Below, piece after piece: positions 13,902-22,423 of a stretch of 64,000 bases of DNA (its first letter is position 1; the number at the start of each line of letters is the position of its first letter). Below the pieces are notes generated by a model that was given only the letters and a program-made list of their open reading frames with translations, had not been told where the DNA came from and did no database searches. Both the position numbers and the translations under genes were made by a program. Source of the stretch: Gammaproteobacteria bacterium (lineage in GTDB: Bacteria > Pseudomonadota > Gammaproteobacteria > Thiohalomonadales > Thiohalomonadaceae); NCBI GenBank assembly GCA_003252455.1, contig QKED01000006.1:1-64000 (forward strand), read 5' to 3'.

Positions 13902-14386
13902 TCTACGCCACCGCCACCGGGATGTTGGACTTCGGCGCCATCGAGCTGTCGCAGCTCGTGGCGCAGGAGAACGCCAGCGTGACCGGTGCTCTGCTCATCC
14001 GCACCATCGAGGGCGGTGATCGCTCGGCCTATACGGCAGACGAGATTGCCGCCGCCGATGAGGCGGTGGCGCTGCTCAACCGCGTGTTGGAGCGTGCCAG
14101 CCGGGTGATCGACAGTTACCTGACTCAGCGTTACACCCTGCCGCTGTCCACTGCACTGGTGTCCAGCTCCGGCTTACCCCAGGTGTGCATGGACATCGCC
14201 CGCTTCTTGCTCGCCAACGACACCCCGACCGACACCATCACGCAGCGCTACGACCGCGCCCTGCGCATGCTGCGTGATCTCGCCGATGGGCGCTCCAGCC
14301 TCGGCGAGGAGGACCGCAGCACCGTCACCAGTGGCCGCGTGGTGCTGCGTACTGGCATCAGCGGCCACGACTGGGACGCCTACTGA
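13898..14386 (+). CDS. Mu gp36-like (DUF1320) head-tail protein
   Basis: The 162-residue product shows the DUF1320 signature: MIYATATGMLDFGAIELSQL, AVALLNRVLERASRVIDSYL, YTLPLSTALV and VCMDIARFLLAND, with YDRALRMLRDLADGRSSLG. Mu gp36 is thought to act at the neck/head-tail connector. It overlaps both neighbours by a few bases, so it is tightly coupled in the late operon. Confidence 0.83.
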   Translation: MIYATATGMLDFGAIELSQLVAQENASVTGALLIRTIEGGDRSAYTADEIAAADEAVALLNRVLERASRVIDSYLTQRYTLPLSTALVSSSGLPQVCMDIARFLLANDTPTDTITQRYDRALRMLRDLADGRSSLGEEDRSTVTSGRVVLRTGISGHDWDAY

Positions 14387-15567
14387 TGGATGCCCTGAGC
14401 GAGCTGGAGCAAGAGCTGCTGACGGCGATTGAGGCCAGCACGCTGGCCTCGCGCACGCGCCACGTCGGGCTGCTGCCCGACCTGACGCCAGAGACGCTCA
14501 AACAGCTGCGCACCGTCTCCCCTGCAATTTACTTGGCCCTGAGCCAGGTCGAGCCGGATGGTGACCGCTGGACGGTCTCCTTCGAGCTGCTGCTGGTCAC
14601 CAGCAACGCCAGAGGCGTCGAGGCCATCCGTCACGGCGACCGAGACACCATCGGCATCTACCAGCTGATCGCCGGGCTGCTCTCGGTGCTGCGCGCCACG
14701 CCTGGGTTTACTCCAGGTCGCGCTCGCTACGACCGCAGCCCCGTGTGGATCGCCCTCGGCCTGGCCGTTGCGGCGCTGCCGGTCACCACGGCCATCCAGG
14801 CGCCGGGGGAGATTGACGAGGCGGACCTGGCTGACTTCCTAGTCTTCCAGGCAGAGCACACCCTCGGCGACATCGATAGCCCAGAAGCAACCGATCTGGT
14901 CGCTCTCCATCAGACAGAAGCGGCGGACTACCCGTTTGTACTGATACGCCTGAGCGTGACCTCTCTGGCTGAGGGCGTCGATATCCCCGATGCGGGCCTG
15001 CCGGTACCCATCTGGCCGGACCTGTCTGCCAATGAGTGGGATGCCACACAGGGAGGAGGCGCGCGGACGCCATCACTCTACGACGCACCACCGAGGGTGT
15101 TGTATGACGTCGACGACTACCACAATCTCGCGCCCCGCTTCTCTCACGGTCAGACTGATGTGGCGATCACGTTTGTCTATGCGTTCGACACCTCTGGAGA
15201 CATATTTAAGTCTTCGTTCATTGGCGACCCATACATCCAATGTCAAATAAGTGTATCCCCCACCACTATCTCTCTGCGTATTGAGACCGTCTCAGGGCGC
15301 GTGACGATCAGCCACCCCTACGCACAAAGCGGATTCTCTGTGATGACAGTGTGGGTCCGTCAAACTGCGATAGAGCTGTGGATTGATGGTGAGCGCCAGA
15401 TGCAACAGATCCGATCATCTGTGGGTATTCGAGCGGATGTTGGGATCTCCAGCATGCAGATAGGTAACGGATCCGCACTACAGCATTTCGAGCTGCGTGA
15501 GAACGTGGTGGACACGGCACAGATCTCACAGTGGCATGCCGCCCTCGCCGACGAGTATCAGTTATGA
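14386..15567 (+). CDS. Mu gp37-like (DUF1834) protein fused to a C-terminal LamG-like domain
   Basis: The first ~210 residues fit DUF1834/Mu gp37 (LEQELLTAIEASTLASRTRHV, WTVSFELLLVTSNARG, GIYQLIAGLLSVL). The family is normally about that long. Residues ~215-393 add a beta-sandwich: RVLYDVDDYHNLAPRF, DVAITFVYAFDTSGDIFKSSF, VMTVWVRQTAIELWIDGERQMQ, VGISSMQIGNGS, as in concanavalin/LamG domains. Base composition in 15110-15560 is visibly less GC-rich than its neighbours, suggesting later acquisition. A carbohydrate- or surface-binding appendage on the tail is inferred. Confidence 0.78.
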   Translation: MDALSELEQELLTAIEASTLASRTRHVGLLPDLTPETLKQLRTVSPAIYLALSQVEPDGDRWTVSFELLLVTSNARGVEAIRHGDRDTIGIYQLIAGLLSVLRATPGFTPGRARYDRSPVWIALGLAVAALPVTTAIQAPGEIDEADLADFLVFQAEHTLGDIDSPEATDLVALHQTEAADYPFVLIRLSVTSLAEGVDIPDAGLPVPIWPDLSANEWDATQGGGARTPSLYDAPPRVLYDVDDYHNLAPRFSHGQTDVAITFVYAFDTSGDIFKSSFIGDPYIQCQISVSPTTISLRIETVSGRVTISHPYAQSGFSVMTVWVRQTAIELWIDGERQMQQIRSSVGIRADVGISSMQIGNGSALQHFELRENVVDTAQISQWHAALADEYQL

Positions 15568-15938
15568 GCGCGCTGATCGTGATCATCCCAGCCGCGCACC
15601 GTGCGCGAGGGAACGCGATTGCCAGAGCACTTGACATCGATGATGGGTCGCGCACGTTTGACGATGGCGTGCGTCTCGCAGCGCCGACTGGTGACCTATA
15701 TCTGGCGGCCCACGTGCAATCACCGAGCGCGCATCTGGTCGATCTGTTCGAGGCCCTCACGCCAGCGCTGCTGCACCGATTCGTGCGCGCTGAATATGCC
15801 CGGCGCTGGCCACATGCGGTTGTCCCCTCCACCACGGACTGCGAGCTATTCCTGGCCGACTCCATCATCGAGTACGGCACGCCTTGGAGCGAGCTGCTCG
15901 CCGCCCATTCACTGACACGAATCAACGAGGAGCTGTAG
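15564..15938 (+). CDS. Unknown protein inserted between gp37 and gp38 homologues
   Basis: The ATG overlaps the stop of the LamG fusion (ATGA). The 124-residue product (MSALIVIIPAAHRARGNAIARAL) has no recognised domain; it contains DLYLAAHVQSPSAHLVDLFEAL and RRWPHAVVPSTTDCELFLADS. Mu has no gene at this position, so it probably arrived with the LamG-like domain and may help fold or attach it. That link is inference from position. Confidence 0.62.
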   Translation: MSALIVIIPAAHRARGNAIARALDIDDGSRTFDDGVRLAAPTGDLYLAAHVQSPSAHLVDLFEALTPALLHRFVRAEYARRWPHAVVPSTTDCELFLADSIIEYGTPWSELLAAHSLTRINEEL

Positions 15939-16112
15939 ATGTACGTGAAACCAGGCCCAGGAGTGTGTTTTGTGCGCTACCCGGACAAGCCACATACCAC
16001 TCTACCAGACGAAGGCGCAGAGGTGCCGCGCAGCACTTACTGGCTGCGCCGCCTCGCCGACGGCTCTGTGGTGGCCGCCAAGGCCCCGCGCAAGTCCACC
16101 ACTAAGGAGTAA
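15939..16112 (+). CDS. Mu gp38-like (DUF2635) protein
   Basis: The 57-residue product begins MYVKPGPGVCFVRYPDKP and contains LPDEGAEVPRSTYWLRRLADGSVV, a close fit to the DUF2635/Mu gp38 pattern (KP..G..V.DP......EGAEVP...YW.RRL.DGDV). It is placed directly before the tail sheath gene as in Mu. GAGGAG lies about 8 bases before the ATG. Role unknown; small tail-associated protein. Confidence 0.82.
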   Translation: MYVKPGPGVCFVRYPDKPHTTLPDEGAEVPRSTYWLRRLADGSVVAAKAPRKSTTKE

Positions 16113-16118
16113 GCCAAG

Positions 16119-17576
16119 ATGACGCTGCCCTTCAACTCACTGCCCGCGCAGCTGCGCCTGCCTGGCGTTTTTCTGGAGTTCGACAACTCCCTGGCGGCAC
16201 AGGCCGAGCAGAGCTTCCGCGTGCTGGTCATCGGTCAGCGCCTCTCTACCGGCTCCGTGGCCGAGGGGGTGCCGACTCGGGTCACCAACGAAAGCCAGGC
16301 CGAGGCCTATTTCGGGCGCGGTTCGATGCTCGCCGAGATGCTCAAGCGCATGAAAGGCGTCGACCGCTACACCGAGACCTGGGCGATTGCGCTCGATGAG
16401 AACGGGGCGGGTAGCGCTGCCGCTGCGACCATCAGTGTGACCGGTACCGCCACTGAGGCGGGTACGCTCAATCTCTACCTGGCCGGGTACCGTATCCAGG
16501 CCGCTGTAAGCGCTGGTGATACCGGCGCTGAGGTGGCCGCCGCCCTGGCCGCCGCCTTTGCCGACCTACACCCGGCCAGCGCTGCGGTGAATGGCACCAC
16601 CGACACCCAGGTCGACCTGACCGCCCGCTGGAAGGGCGAGACCGGCAACGACCTGGACCTGCGCCTGAACTACTACGACGAGTCCACCCCAGCGGGGCTG
16701 ACCGTCACCCTGGGCAGCTTTAGCGGCGGCGCCAGCAACCCAGATGTGGCGACCGCTATCGCCGCGATGGGCGACACCTGGTGGAACTGGGTGGTGATGC
16801 CCTACACCGACGCCGCCAACCTCACCGCCCTGGAGGCGGAACTGAATACCCGCTGGGGGCCGATGGTGCAGAAAGGGGCGCGTGCGTTCGCTGCGTACCG
16901 TGGCGCCCATGCGGCCACCGGCACCTTCGGCGGTACGCGCAACTCGCCACACCTGACCGTGATGGGTACCAACCTCGTCCCCGAGCCGCCCTATCTGTGG
17001 GCGGCAGTGAACGCCATCCGCGCCGCTGGTGCCCTGGCGCTTGACCCGGCCCGCCCGCTCCAGACTCTGGAGCTGTCGGGGCTCAAAGCGCCCTCGATGG
17101 GCGTGGCTTGGACCGACGACGAGCGCAACCTGCTGCTCTATGACGGCATCGCTACCTACCGCGCCACGGCGGATGGGCGCGTGGTCATTGAGCGGCAGAT
17201 CACCACCTACCAGACCAACGCGGCGGGGGTGGACGACATCAGCTACCTCGACATCAACCGCCCCGAGACCCTGGAGCGGGTGCGCTACGCACAGCGCACC
17301 CGCGTGGCGTTGCGCTTCCCGCGCCACAAGCTCAGCGCCACCGGCGGCAACTTCGGCGCCGGTCAGCCCATCGTCACCGCCGACCTGCTCAAGGGTGAGC
17401 TGCTCGGGCTCTACCAGGAGCTCATCGAGCTGGGCTGGGTCGACGACTACGAGGGCTACGCCGCCTCCATCGTCGTCGAGGTGGATACCGCTAACGGTCG
17501 CATCAGCTGGAAGGACGAGCCGCGCCTAATGGGTCAGGCCCGCACCTTCGCAGGTCTTGTGCAGTTCCGCATCTAA
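16119..17576 (+). CDS. Contractile tail sheath protein (Mu gpL-like)
   Basis: The 485-residue protein has the sheath pattern of Mu L: RLPGVFLEFDNSLA, QSFRVLVIGQRLSTGSVAEGVP, AEAYFGRGSMLAEMLKRM, WWNWVVMPYTDAANL, and the C-terminal ERVRYAQRTRVALRFPRHKL. It contracts to drive the tube through the envelope. Length fits (Mu L is 495). Start at ATG 16119 six bases past gp38 with AAGGAG upstream. Confidence 0.92.
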   Translation: MTLPFNSLPAQLRLPGVFLEFDNSLAAQAEQSFRVLVIGQRLSTGSVAEGVPTRVTNESQAEAYFGRGSMLAEMLKRMKGVDRYTETWAIALDENGAGSAAAATISVTGTATEAGTLNLYLAGYRIQAAVSAGDTGAEVAAALAAAFADLHPASAAVNGTTDTQVDLTARWKGETGNDLDLRLNYYDESTPAGLTVTLGSFSGGASNPDVATAIAAMGDTWWNWVVMPYTDAANLTALEAELNTRWGPMVQKGARAFAAYRGAHAATGTFGGTRNSPHLTVMGTNLVPEPPYLWAAVNAIRAAGALALDPARPLQTLELSGLKAPSMGVAWTDDERNLLLYDGIATYRATADGRVVIERQITTYQTNAAGVDDISYLDINRPETLERVRYAQRTRVALRFPRHKLSATGGNFGAGQPIVTADLLKGELLGLYQELIELGWVDDYEGYAASIVVEVDTANGRISWKDEPRLMGQARTFAGLVQFRI

Positions 17577-17591
17577 TCGAGGAGAGAGAGT

Positions 17592-17951
17592 ATGTCCAAG
17601 CACCTGACAGGACGTGCAGACATCTATGCCGACGGCGTAAAGCAGGCGATGGAGGACGGCGCCAGCCTCAACCCTGGGGGCTACACCCGCGAGCACGAGC
17701 GCCACGGCGACCAGACCTACTTCACCAAGACCGGTGCGGTGCCGATGGTCAAGGGCAACCTCCTGCACACCGCCGACACTGACCTGCTGGCGATTGCCGC
17801 CATGGAGAACGTCACCATCCAGTTCCAAACCGACAACGGTCCCAAGTACCTGCTGCGCGGCTGCTCGACCACGGCGCCGCCGGAGCTGGACGCCAAGAGC
17901 GGTAAGGCCCCCGTGGAGTGGGCCTGCGACAGCTGCGTAAAGGTGATCTGA
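17592..17951 (+). CDS. Tail tube protein (Mu gpM-like)
   Basis: The 119-residue protein follows the sheath gene as in all Mu-like tails. It shows the tube fold pattern LTGRADIYADGVKQAMEDGASLNPGGYTREHERHGDQTYF and KGNLLHTADTDLLAIAAMENVTIQFQTDNGPKYLLRGCSTTAPPEL. GGAGAGAGAG precedes the ATG. It polymerises inside the sheath to form the DNA conduit. The stop overlaps the next start (TGATG). Confidence 0.9.
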   Translation: MSKHLTGRADIYADGVKQAMEDGASLNPGGYTREHERHGDQTYFTKTGAVPMVKGNLLHTADTDLLAIAAMENVTIQFQTDNGPKYLLRGCSTTAPPELDAKSGKAPVEWACDSCVKVI

Positions 17952-18340
17952 TGGCGCGCGAAACCGTACAGCTCATCGACGGCTATCCCGTCGGTGCCGA
18001 GCACCTGAAGAGCGCCGTGCTCCAGACCATCACCACACAGATGCTCATCGAGGCGCAGGCCGAGAGCGAGCGCGTGGTGGCCACGCCCGACGGCTACCAG
18101 TTGGTGGAGAGCCCGACGCTGATGGCCATCCATGTGCTACGCCGCCAGGTGGTCAAGTTTGGCGAGGGTGCCGAGGCCGTCTCAGGACCCATCGAGATGG
18201 CCGACTTCATCAAGCTGAGCCCCGCCGACCACGACCTGCTGCGCGAGGCCGCCGAGCGCCTCGATGTGGCCGAGACTGCACGCATCGCGGCGGAGCTGAA
18301 GCTCTGGGGGCGAGCTGAGGGCGAGGGCGCGGCTTCTTGA
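17951..18340 (+). CDS. Tail assembly chaperone, short form (Mu gp41-like)
   Basis: The 129-residue protein begins MARETVQLIDGYPVGAEHLKSAV and contains SPTLMAIHVLRRQVVKFGEGAE and EMADFIKLSPADHDLL, typical of tail assembly chaperones located between tube and tape measure genes. These coat the tape measure protein during tail assembly. The start overlaps the tube stop by one base. Near its 3' end, in frame, is the slippery run at 18305-18313 that yields the extended form. Confidence 0.88.
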   Translation: MARETVQLIDGYPVGAEHLKSAVLQTITTQMLIEAQAESERVVATPDGYQLVESPTLMAIHVLRRQVVKFGEGAEAVSGPIEMADFIKLSPADHDLLREAAERLDVAETARIAAELKLWGRAEGEGAAS

Positions 18341-18461
18341 GACGCTGACCCTCGCCATGGGCTCACGCCTGCACTGGAGTGAGGCGGAGCTGCATGCCAT
18401 GCCCGTACCGCGCCTGCTGCGGCACTTCAAGACCCTGACCGACTGGAACACCGCCGAATGA
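17951..18461 (+). CDS. Tail chaperone long form made by -2 frameshifting (gp41-gp42-like)
   Basis: At codons TGG GGG CGA (18305-18313) the sequence holds the GGGGGCGA run known from the Mu -2 frameshift. Slipping two bases back pairs GGG with GGG and continues GGC GAG CTG, giving GGELRARARLLETLTLAM and then GSRLHWSEAELHAMPVPRLLRHFKTLTDWNTAE, ending at TGA 18459-18461. This extension has the short P2 GpE/gp42-type pattern (HWSEAELHAM). The extension frame has no good start of its own and its stop overlaps the tape measure ATG. Confidence 0.72.
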
Positions 18462-20221
18462 CCGACCTGCGCCTACAGATGCTGGTGAATATGGGGGGCA
18501 ACCTGGAACAGGGAGCCCAGCGCAACGCGCGCGCCATGCAGCGGATGAGTGAGCAGGGGCGGCGCCATCTGCGGGCGCTGCGTGGGGCGGCGGGGTTGGC
18601 CGACCGTGGTCTGAATGCGCTGGGCAACCGTTACACCGCGCTTATCACTGGGGGTGGTGCGGTGGCCGCCGCCCGTGGGGTGGTGGCGCTGGAGGCGCGC
18701 CTGGAGCGTCTCGGGGTGCAGGCGGGGATCTCGTCTGAGAGGGTGCGGGAGATGCAGGCGGCCATCTACGATGCCGCGCAGTCCCCCGACATCCGCGTCG
18801 ACCCTTCGCAGATCCTAGAGGCCATCGAGAGCATCGTGGAAAAGACCGGTGATCTCACGTTCGCCGAGGGGAACATCCGCAACATCGGTCTGGCCATCCG
18901 TGCGACCAGCTCGGAGGGTGGCGCGATTGGCGAGCTGTTCGGCGAGTTTCAAAAGCTCGGCGGCTTCGACCCTAAAGGAGTGCTGAAGGCCCTTGAGGTG
19001 CTCAACGAACAAGGCAAGTCGGGCGCCTTCACACTGGCCAATCTCGCCGCCCTTGGACCTCGCACCATTACCGCCTATGCGCGCGCGGTCAAAGGAGGCC
19101 GCGAGTCGGTGCAGATGCTCACTGAGCTTGGCACGCTCCAGCAGATCATCCGCATGGGCGTGGGCGACCCCGCCGCAGCGGCCACCGTCGTCGAGCGCGT
19201 CCTCGCCGAGCTTCAGGATGTGCAGAAAATCCGCATGCTCCAGGGGATGGGGATTCAGGTCTTCGACCCGAATCAGCCCGGTGCTGAGGTGATGCGCGAT
19301 GTAAATCAGATCCTCCTCGATGTGCTCGACAAGACCAAGGGGCGTGGCACCATCATGGGTCGCATCTTCGGCGATGAGGCGATCCGGGCCTTCAACGCGC
19401 TGAACGCCGACCGTGTGCGCCAATTCATGAGCGTGACTGGCGATGGCAACCAGGTGATCGCCGACGCCGCGCGTAACGCCTCCACCGCCGACGCCGCGTT
19501 AACCAGCCTTTACACCGCCTTCAAACGCTTTGCCGACAGTGAGCTGACAGCTCCGATCCAGTCGTTGGCCGATGCGGTCAACAGCCTCGATGCAACTCAG
19601 CTGCAAGAGATGGGCGAGAAAGCTAAGCAAGCCGCGCTACTGCTCGGTGGAGCCTACGTAGTGAGCAAGGTCGGTAAGACGGTCGCGCGCGGCGTGGGCG
19701 CCCTGCGCGGTGGTGCTGGGGCCGCAGGTGCGGCGGGTGCTATTGCAGGTGGTGTGCAGCCGGTCTTCGTCGTCAACATGCCCGGTGGTATGCCAGGTAT
19801 AGACATCGGCAACGGGAGAAATCCGGGCCAGCGCCCGCGCGTAGCGAAGTGGAAAGTGGCTGCGGCATTCCTCGGCAGTAGCCCTGTGAGCGAATTGGGT
19901 ATGTATGGCGCCGCTGGTGTTGCCACCTCCGCTGCAGCCGTCGCTGCCGCTGGTGCGGCCGGCTATGCAGCAGGGACCGCGCTCTATGACAACGTGCTGG
20001 AGGGCACGGATTTCGCCGATAGCCTCGGGCGCGGTATCGCGCGTGGCTTGGCCTTTTTCGGTAATGATGAGGCCAAGGCGACACTTGAGAGTGAGCGCCA
20101 GCGCGGTGAGGTGACCGTGCGCATCGAGGCGGAGCCAGGTACCCGCGTCGTGGATACTCGCGCCAAGGGCACCTACATGGATCTGGATGTAGCGCGCGGA
20201 TTGCGCCTAGGGGCACTCTGA
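18458..20221 (+). CDS. Tail tape measure protein
   Basis: The 587-residue protein starts MTDLRLQMLVNMGGNLEQGAQRNARAMQRM and has long helical stretches, hydrophobic segments (YTALITGGGAVAAARGVVAL; AAGVATSAAAVAAAGAAGYAAGTAL) and the tape-measure core SPDIRVDPSQILEAIESI...EGGAIGELFGEFQKLG. It sets tail length and is ejected with DNA. It is the longest gene of the tail block and follows the chaperone pair with ATGA overlap. A glycine/alanine-rich stretch (GGAGAAGAAGAIAGG) is notable. Confidence 0.9.
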   Translation: MTDLRLQMLVNMGGNLEQGAQRNARAMQRMSEQGRRHLRALRGAAGLADRGLNALGNRYTALITGGGAVAAARGVVALEARLERLGVQAGISSERVREMQAAIYDAAQSPDIRVDPSQILEAIESIVEKTGDLTFAEGNIRNIGLAIRATSSEGGAIGELFGEFQKLGGFDPKGVLKALEVLNEQGKSGAFTLANLAALGPRTITAYARAVKGGRESVQMLTELGTLQQIIRMGVGDPAAAATVVERVLAELQDVQKIRMLQGMGIQVFDPNQPGAEVMRDVNQILLDVLDKTKGRGTIMGRIFGDEAIRAFNALNADRVRQFMSVTGDGNQVIADAARNASTADAALTSLYTAFKRFADSELTAPIQSLADAVNSLDATQLQEMGEKAKQAALLLGGAYVVSKVGKTVARGVGALRGGAGAAGAAGAIAGGVQPVFVVNMPGGMPGIDIGNGRNPGQRPRVAKWKVAAAFLGSSPVSELGMYGAAGVATSAAAVAAAGAAGYAAGTALYDNVLEGTDFADSLGRGIARGLAFFGNDEAKATLESERQRGEVTVRIEAEPGTRVVDTRAKGTYMDLDVARGLRLGAL

Positions 20222-21420
20222 TGGAAGCCTGGGAGAAGACGCTACAGGGCCAATCTGTCGATGGCCGCATGCTGCGCGGGTCGTTTCGAGGCGTACCGTT
20301 TGTAGTACCTGAGAGCCGGGGCACTTTCGGGCGCCGCACACAGCTACATGAGTACCCAGAGCGTGATCGACCGTGGGTCGAAGATCTCGGTAAAGCGGCG
20401 CGTAAGTTCACCGTGCAGGTGTTCATTGACCGCACCCTGGATGCCGACTACACCAACGCCCGCGATGCCCTGATTGCGGCCCTTGAGGCGCCAGGCCCCG
20501 GCACGCTGATTCACCCCTGGTACGGCACAATGCGCGTCTCCCTCGTCGAGCCCGGCGAGGTTGAGGAGAGCACCCGTTCGGGTGGGCGCGCCACCTTCAA
20601 TCTGACGTTCATCGAGTCTGGCGAGCTGCGCTTCCCGACCAGCGCCGCCGCTACTGCGCAGGTGGTGCAGCAGGCCACAGAAGTGGCGACTGCCGCCGTC
20701 GCCGATGACATGGTTGCGCGCTGGGCATACGACGCGGTGCCCGCCTCACACCAGGTGCGCCTGGCCGACGATCTCTATGCGACCCTATCCGCACTGGAGC
20801 TAGAGGTGGCCGGGGCCGTCGATGCGGTGGCCGCCGCCATCCGTACCCCCGCCGAGATGGCCGGAGCGCTGGTCGATAGCGCCCGCGCGGTGATCGCCGC
20901 CGCTGGTGAGCCGCTGCGCGCAGCGGGCATCTACGCCGTGCTGTTCAACGCCTCCGCCCCGGCACTGGTCACGCCGACCAGTGCTAATAGGCTGCTGACG
21001 GCGCAGAGCCAGGACGCACTACGCCAGACCCTGCGCCGCACCCTCTTCATCGAGCTGGCCAGCACCAGCGCGAGCGCCACCTGGGCGACGCGCGATGATG
21101 CACTCGGTCAGCTCGACACACTGGCAGGGTGGGCCGATGCACTGATGGAGCACACCCAGCCCGACGGCACGCCAATCGACGACACGGTCTATCAGGCTCT
21201 GTCGGCGCTGCGCGTGGCCATCAGTCAGGACCTGCGCACCCGTGGCGCCCGCCTGCCTGAGCTGCGCGAGCACACCCTATCGGCCACGCTCCCGGCGCTG
21301 GTGGTGGCGCACGCGCTTTACGGTGATGCTACCCGCGCCGATGAGCTGATCGCTCGTAACGGCGTGCGCCACCCCGGCGCCGTGCCCGGTGGTATCCCCC
21401 TGGAGGTGCTCAGTGAGTGA
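20221..21420 (+). CDS. DNA circularisation protein (Mu gpN-like)
   Basis: The 399-residue protein has the DNA_circ_N pattern at its N-terminus: LRGSFRGVPFVVPESRGTFGRRTQLHEYPERD, VEDLGKAARKFTVQVFI, YTNARDALIAALEAPGPGTLIHPWYG, GRATFNLTFIESGE. In Mu gpN is injected and circularises the infecting genome; it is also a tail-associated hub component. Overlaps both neighbours. Confidence 0.88.
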   Translation: MEAWEKTLQGQSVDGRMLRGSFRGVPFVVPESRGTFGRRTQLHEYPERDRPWVEDLGKAARKFTVQVFIDRTLDADYTNARDALIAALEAPGPGTLIHPWYGTMRVSLVEPGEVEESTRSGGRATFNLTFIESGELRFPTSAAATAQVVQQATEVATAAVADDMVARWAYDAVPASHQVRLADDLYATLSALELEVAGAVDAVAAAIRTPAEMAGALVDSARAVIAAAGEPLRAAGIYAVLFNASAPALVTPTSANRLLTAQSQDALRQTLRRTLFIELASTSASATWATRDDALGQLDTLAGWADALMEHTQPDGTPIDDTVYQALSALRVAISQDLRTRGARLPELREHTLSATLPALVVAHALYGDATRADELIARNGVRHPGAVPGGIPLEVLSE

Positions 21421-22423
21421 GTTGCAGCTGCTCATCGGTGGGCGCGTCTACGCGGGGTGGGAAAGTGTCTCCGTCACCCGTGGGATGGAGGCGCTTGCAA
21501 GCGCGTTCCGCCTCGGTGTGAGCGACCGCCGCCGCCTCACTCTGGGTGACGCCTGCCAGGTCTATATCGGTGATGACCTGATCATGACTGGGTATCTCGA
21601 TGAGTACGGGCTGGACTACGATGCCAAACAGCGTGAGCGCACCTGGTCGGGTCGCTCACGAGTGGCAGACCTGGTTGACTGCTCCCTACCCGAGAGCGTG
21701 GGCTACTCGCTACAGACGCGCAGTCTGACGTTCTATCAGCTCGCTCAGCAGTTGGCACTACCGTTCGGCATCGATGTGCAATCGACGCTGGAGCATGCGC
21801 CCATCGACTTCCTGACCATCGACCCAGGTCAGACCGTGCATACCCTGCTGGAGCTGTACGCCCGCGCTGAGGCGGCCATGTTGCTCGACACTCCCGGTGG
21901 TGGCCTGCTCATCACCCGCGCAGGCACACGTCGTGCGCCGACTGCTTTGGTGCGTGGCGAGAACATCCTCTCCTGCCAGGGGTCGCGGTCCATTCGTGGC
22001 CGTTTCTCTCATTACTATGTGCTCGGCCAGCAGCCTCAGGGCGATCTGATGGACGTGCGCGACGCTGCCCAGGTCGTCGGGCGTGCGACCGACGCCAACA
22101 TGCGCTACCGACCTACAACGGTGCTAGCCGATACCGTCTTTGACCCGGCGCAGATCCAGCGCCGCGCCGAGTGGCAGGCCAATATCGACTACGGTCAGTC
22201 CGAGTCATGGACCTATACCGTCAGTGGCTGGCACCACACATCCGGGCTGTGGGAGCACAACACCCGCGTGCCGGTCTACGACGACGAGGCCGGGTTTGAG
22301 GGTGACGAGCTGATGATCAGTCAGGTCGAGTACCTCCTGGACGGTGATGGCCGTCGAGCAGCGATCACCGTACGCCCGCCCGAGGCGTTCGACCTGGTGC
22401 CTATCCCGGTAGGTGCGCGGTGA
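21413..22423 (+). CDS. Baseplate hub protein (Mu gpP-like)
   Basis: The GTG start at 21413 (SELQLLIGGRVYAGWESVSVTRGMEALASAF) overlaps the previous stop by 8 bases. The 336-residue product has the T4 gp27/VgrG-N-like hub features (QVYIGDDLIMTGYLDEY, RTWSGRSRVADLVDCSLP, MRYRPTTVLAD, ISQVEYLLDGDGRRAAITV). It forms the central hub onto which the gp45-like spike docks. Confidence 0.87.
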   Translation: MSELQLLIGGRVYAGWESVSVTRGMEALASAFRLGVSDRRRLTLGDACQVYIGDDLIMTGYLDEYGLDYDAKQRERTWSGRSRVADLVDCSLPESVGYSLQTRSLTFYQLAQQLALPFGIDVQSTLEHAPIDFLTIDPGQTVHTLLELYARAEAAMLLDTPGGGLLITRAGTRRAPTALVRGENILSCQGSRSIRGRFSHYYVLGQQPQGDLMDVRDAAQVVGRATDANMRYRPTTVLADTVFDPAQIQRRAEWQANIDYGQSESWTYTVSGWHHTSGLWEHNTRVPVYDDEAGFEGDELMISQVEYLLDGDGRRAAITVRPPEAFDLVPIPVGAR

